Part shown: positions 7,266 through 9,600 of the stretch, piece by piece
Layout: every line of letters begins with the position of its first letter
Numbering within the stretch: the stretch's first letter is position 1
Assembly: GCA_027073875.1 (NCBI GenBank)
Contig: JALTEO010000138.1
Span: 1-9,600 of the forward strand
Source of the DNA: Bacteroidales bacterium
GTDB taxonomy: Bacteria; Bacteroidota; Bacteroidia; Bacteroidales; JALTDM01
Reading direction: 5' to 3'
DNA: 9,600 bases
Made by a program: the position numbers and the translations under genes
Notes under the pieces: model-generated
What the model saw: the letters and a program-made list of their open reading frames with translations, nothing else
Databases searched by the model: none
What the model was told of the DNA's origin: nothing

Positions 7266-8660
7266 GTGTTTTTAGATTCATCTATCTGTGCCATTGCATC
7301 ACCTGCCGGTGAAGGTGCTGTAGCCATTATCCGCATAAGCGGAAAAAATGCTTTTTCGATAACAGATAAAATATTCAGGACGAAACAGAAAACAGAATTA
7401 GCCAAATTACCTTCACATCAATTAGTCCTTGGTGAAATCTTTGACGGAGCATCTGTTTTAGATGAAGTATTGGTTGCAATTTATAAAAAACCACACTCTT
7501 ATACCGGCGAAGATGTTGTGGAAATTTTTTGCCACGGTGCCGTATTTATCCAAAAACGAATTTTGGAGTTATTAATCCGGAACGGTGCTGAGCAAGCCCG
7601 TGAAGGTGAGTTTACCCTGCGGGCATTTTTGAATGGCAAAATGGATTTAGCACAAGCCGAAGCCGTAAACGATTTAATTCAAAGCAAGACACAACTGGCA
7701 AACCAGTTATCAATAAAACAACTAAAAGGTGCTTTCTCTCAAGAAATTGCAATCATCCGTCAAAAATTAGTTGATTTTGTGTCGCTCATTGAATTGGAAC
7801 TGGACTTTGGTGAAGAAGAGGTGGAATTTGCCGACAGAAAGAAATTACTGGAAACCATTGATGAGATAATTAATTTTATCGGAAATCTGATACAATCTTT
7901 TTCTCTGGGCAATGCCATTAAAAATGGTGTAGCTACCGCTATTGTCGGCGAACCGAATGTTGGGAAATCAACGCTGCTGAATTTGTTGCTACACGAAGAA
8001 AAAGCTATTGTGTCGGAAATTCCCGGTACTACCCGCGATGTCATTGAAGATACCATAAATATTGGCGGCGTACTTTTTCGTTTTATGGACACTGCCGGTA
8101 TCCGCGAAACGACCGACACGGTTGAATCACAAGGTATAGAACGCACCTACCGTTCCATAGAAAATGCCGGACTGGTACTATTGTTAGTTGATGCAGAAAA
8201 AGATTCTATGGAAATGCTGCAAACGGCAATGCAACTTAAAAAAAGATTAGACACACAAACACATTTACTTGTCGTTGTTAACAAAATTGACAAACTGACC
8301 GAGGAAGAAAAATCAGATAAAGAAGCGTTTTGGTCAGAACAACACTTTGATGCCATTTTTATTTCGGCAAAAAATAAAAAATATCTGCCGGCAATAGAAG
8401 AGAAACTTTTGAAAATCACAGGCATTCAAAACTTTACAGAAGAACAAGTTTTGGTAACGAACATCCGTCATTACGAAGCCCTTGTAAAAACAAAAGAAGC
8501 ATTAACCAATGTTAAAACGGGAATGGCAGAAAATATTCCGGAAGACCTTTTGACGCAAGACATTAAACAGGCACTTTCTTATCTCGGAGAAATTTCCGGC
8601 GAAGTATCTCCCGATGACATACTACATAATATTTTTGGGAAATTTTGTATTGGAAAATAA
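7266..8660 (+). CDS. mnmE: tRNA uridine-5-carboxymethylaminomethyl modification GTPase MnmE (TrmE)
   Basis: MnmE acts with MnmG to install the 5-carboxymethylaminomethyl group on the wobble uridine of certain tRNAs, using a folate-derived carbon and GTP hydrolysis. The 464-residue length and all three parts are complete. The N-terminal folate-binding domain opens with ICAIASPAGEGAVAIIRISG (7-26). A helical domain follows, and the G domain is inserted at about 220-380. The GTPase motifs are GEPNVGKST (228-236), GTTRD (254-258), DTAG (275-278), NKID (339-342) and SAK (367-369). The protein ends in FCIGK, with the conserved Cys461. The start is GTG at 7266, two bases after the purC stop. It places the conserved TICAIA-like stretch at the expected distance, and no better ATG is available. 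The close spacing suggests coupling to purC. Confidence 0.98.
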   Translation: MFLDSSICAIASPAGEGAVAIIRISGKNAFSITDKIFRTKQKTELAKLPSHQLVLGEIFDGASVLDEVLVAIYKKPHSYTGEDVVEIFCHGAVFIQKRILELLIRNGAEQAREGEFTLRAFLNGKMDLAQAEAVNDLIQSKTQLANQLSIKQLKGAFSQEIAIIRQKLVDFVSLIELELDFGEEEVEFADRKKLLETIDEIINFIGNLIQSFSLGNAIKNGVATAIVGEPNVGKSTLLNLLLHEEKAIVSEIPGTTRDVIEDTINIGGVLFRFMDTAGIRETTDTVESQGIERTYRSIENAGLVLLLVDAEKDSMEMLQTAMQLKKRLDTQTHLLVVVNKIDKLTEEEKSDKEAFWSEQHFDAIFISAKNKKYLPAIEEKLLKITGIQNFTEEQVLVTNIRHYEALVKTKEALTNVKTGMAENIPEDLLTQDIKQALSYLGEISGEVSPDDILHNIFGKFCIGK

Positions 8661-8699
8661 CTTGAGGAAAGTTTATAGGTTAAGTTAGCAGTAACCAAA

Positions 8700-9545
8700 A
8701 TGAAAAAACAGTTAATCATTATACTAACAATCTTAAGTGTGAATTCATTTGGACAACAATTGAAGTTTAATGGAGAGTTAGTTGATACAATCTACATTAA
8801 AGCTCATAGAAGTGTTTATCAATTTGATGATAAAGGAACAACAATGGGGAAAACACAGATTCTTTCGATTGCATTTAATCCTTCTGTAAATGTTTATCAG
8901 TTAAATCAATATTATCAAGACGAATATTCAAGGACTTACAAACCAGACACAATTCGATTAAAGACTAAAATCCTTTTAAATAAAGCAGAAAAAAGTATTA
9001 GCAACAAAGATATTGAGAATCTACTTTGCTCCTTGACAGAAAACATTGACCCTAATAGTTTAATAAATCAAATTGACACAACAGCATTTCTAAATTATGT
9101 AACAGAAAAACAAATAAGAAAAATTGCGAAAAGGTATAAGATTAGTTGGAATTTTAAGCGAAGATATTCTACAAAAGAGGAAAACAAAGATTTTTTTAAT
9201 TCTTGCAAATCATTAGATACATTAAAAACATATTTGAATGATAGATTTGATACTCAAGAATATATCATTGTAACTGATGTTTCAAATACCATTGATATTT
9301 GGATTTCAACTAATAATTCAAAATATAGTTTTGAAGGAAAGTATCCAAATCCGTATAAACAACCTTGGTATAATCACTCTGATACTTCGCAGATCATTGC
9401 GACTCCCGTTTTGAATTTTGAAATCAATAAATCTTTAATGGCAATTTTACCACCCGATTTTCTATTAATTAACACAATCGCAAATAAAGCATTGTTTGAT
9501 GACTATATAACTTGGTATTTTAAAAGAAGAAAAATGAAATATTGA
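8700..9545 (+). CDS. Predicted exported protein of unknown function
   Basis: I do not recognise this 281-residue protein. Residues 1-18 look like a signal peptide (MKKQ, then a hydrophobic run, then SFG before QQ), and there is no lipobox, so periplasmic or outer-surface location is inferred. The mature part is hydrophilic, lysine- and asparagine-rich, and has no further membrane segment. It has aromatic- and proline-rich stretches such as YPNPYKQPWYNH (215-226) and ATPVLNFEINKSL (234-246). It has only two cysteines after the signal (110 and 169) and a basic C-terminus (FKRRKMKY). I see no catalytic motif. The gene is clearly more AT-rich than its neighbours: 9181-9240 has 11 G/C of 60, against 21 of 60 at 6901-6960 in purC. 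That could mean recent acquisition or weak selection. It starts 39 bases after mnmE with no ribosome binding site. Confidence 0.82.
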   Translation: MKKQLIIILTILSVNSFGQQLKFNGELVDTIYIKAHRSVYQFDDKGTTMGKTQILSIAFNPSVNVYQLNQYYQDEYSRTYKPDTIRLKTKILLNKAEKSISNKDIENLLCSLTENIDPNSLINQIDTTAFLNYVTEKQIRKIAKRYKISWNFKRRYSTKEENKDFFNSCKSLDTLKTYLNDRFDTQEYIIVTDVSNTIDIWISTNNSKYSFEGKYPNPYKQPWYNHSDTSQIIATPVLNFEINKSLMAILPPDFLLINTIANKALFDDYITWYFKRRKMKY

Positions 9546-9600
9546 AAAAATATCAGCTACTAAACAAACAACAAAAATACATTTTGAGCTGGTCGAAATC
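9546..9600. other. Unassigned window end
   Basis: These 55 AT-rich bases follow the last stop codon. I see no start of a further gene, no GC-rich hairpin with a T-tract, and no repeat. Confidence 0.5.

Noticed and set aside
8659..8673. AACTT-GAGGA-AAGTT inverted repeat at the end of mnmE as a terminator
   Set aside because: The stem is only five mostly A-T pairs and no T-tract follows. The bases after it read TATAGG.

Overview
The window looks like ordinary chromosomal DNA from a member of the Bacteroidota. The evidence is low G+C, no Shine-Dalgarno sequences ahead of the starts, one exact match to the Bacteroidota -7 promoter element (TAnnTTTG), an exported WG-repeat protein, and protein sequences typical of that phylum. 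I cannot place it more precisely from sequence alone.

Layout. On the minus strand, 3-1028 is a low-specificity L-threonine aldolase whose last few codons lie off the left edge. It is divergent from a plus-strand MCC-type acyl-CoA carboxyltransferase (1138-2766), which has no biotin carboxylase or biotin carrier gene beside it here. After a 145-bp gap comes a pair overlapping by 4 bp: an SLC13-type permease with two central TrkA-C (RCK_C) domains (2912-4693) and a CysQ-type 3'(2'),5'-bisphosphate nucleotidase (4690-5493). Together they suggest sulfate uptake and PAP turnover. Next is a secreted WG-repeat protein (5530-6204) built from an exact 111-bp tandem period. Then come purC (6319-7263, purine synthesis) and mnmE (7266-8660, tRNA wobble-uridine modification, GTG start), two bases apart. 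The last gene (8700-9545) encodes an exported protein I do not recognise and is visibly more AT-rich than its neighbours. The final 55 bases hold nothing I can identify.

The genes are mostly housekeeping or metabolic and belong to several pathways. Only the permease/cysQ pair, and more weakly purC/mnmE, look transcriptionally tied. I see no tRNA, rRNA, CRISPR array, insertion sequence, phage gene or defence system, and no convincing candidate for a new multi-gene system. The most open items are the unrecognised AT-rich secreted protein, the WG-repeat gene placed between conserved genes, the solitary carboxyltransferase, and a coding-like frame without a start just upstream of purC.
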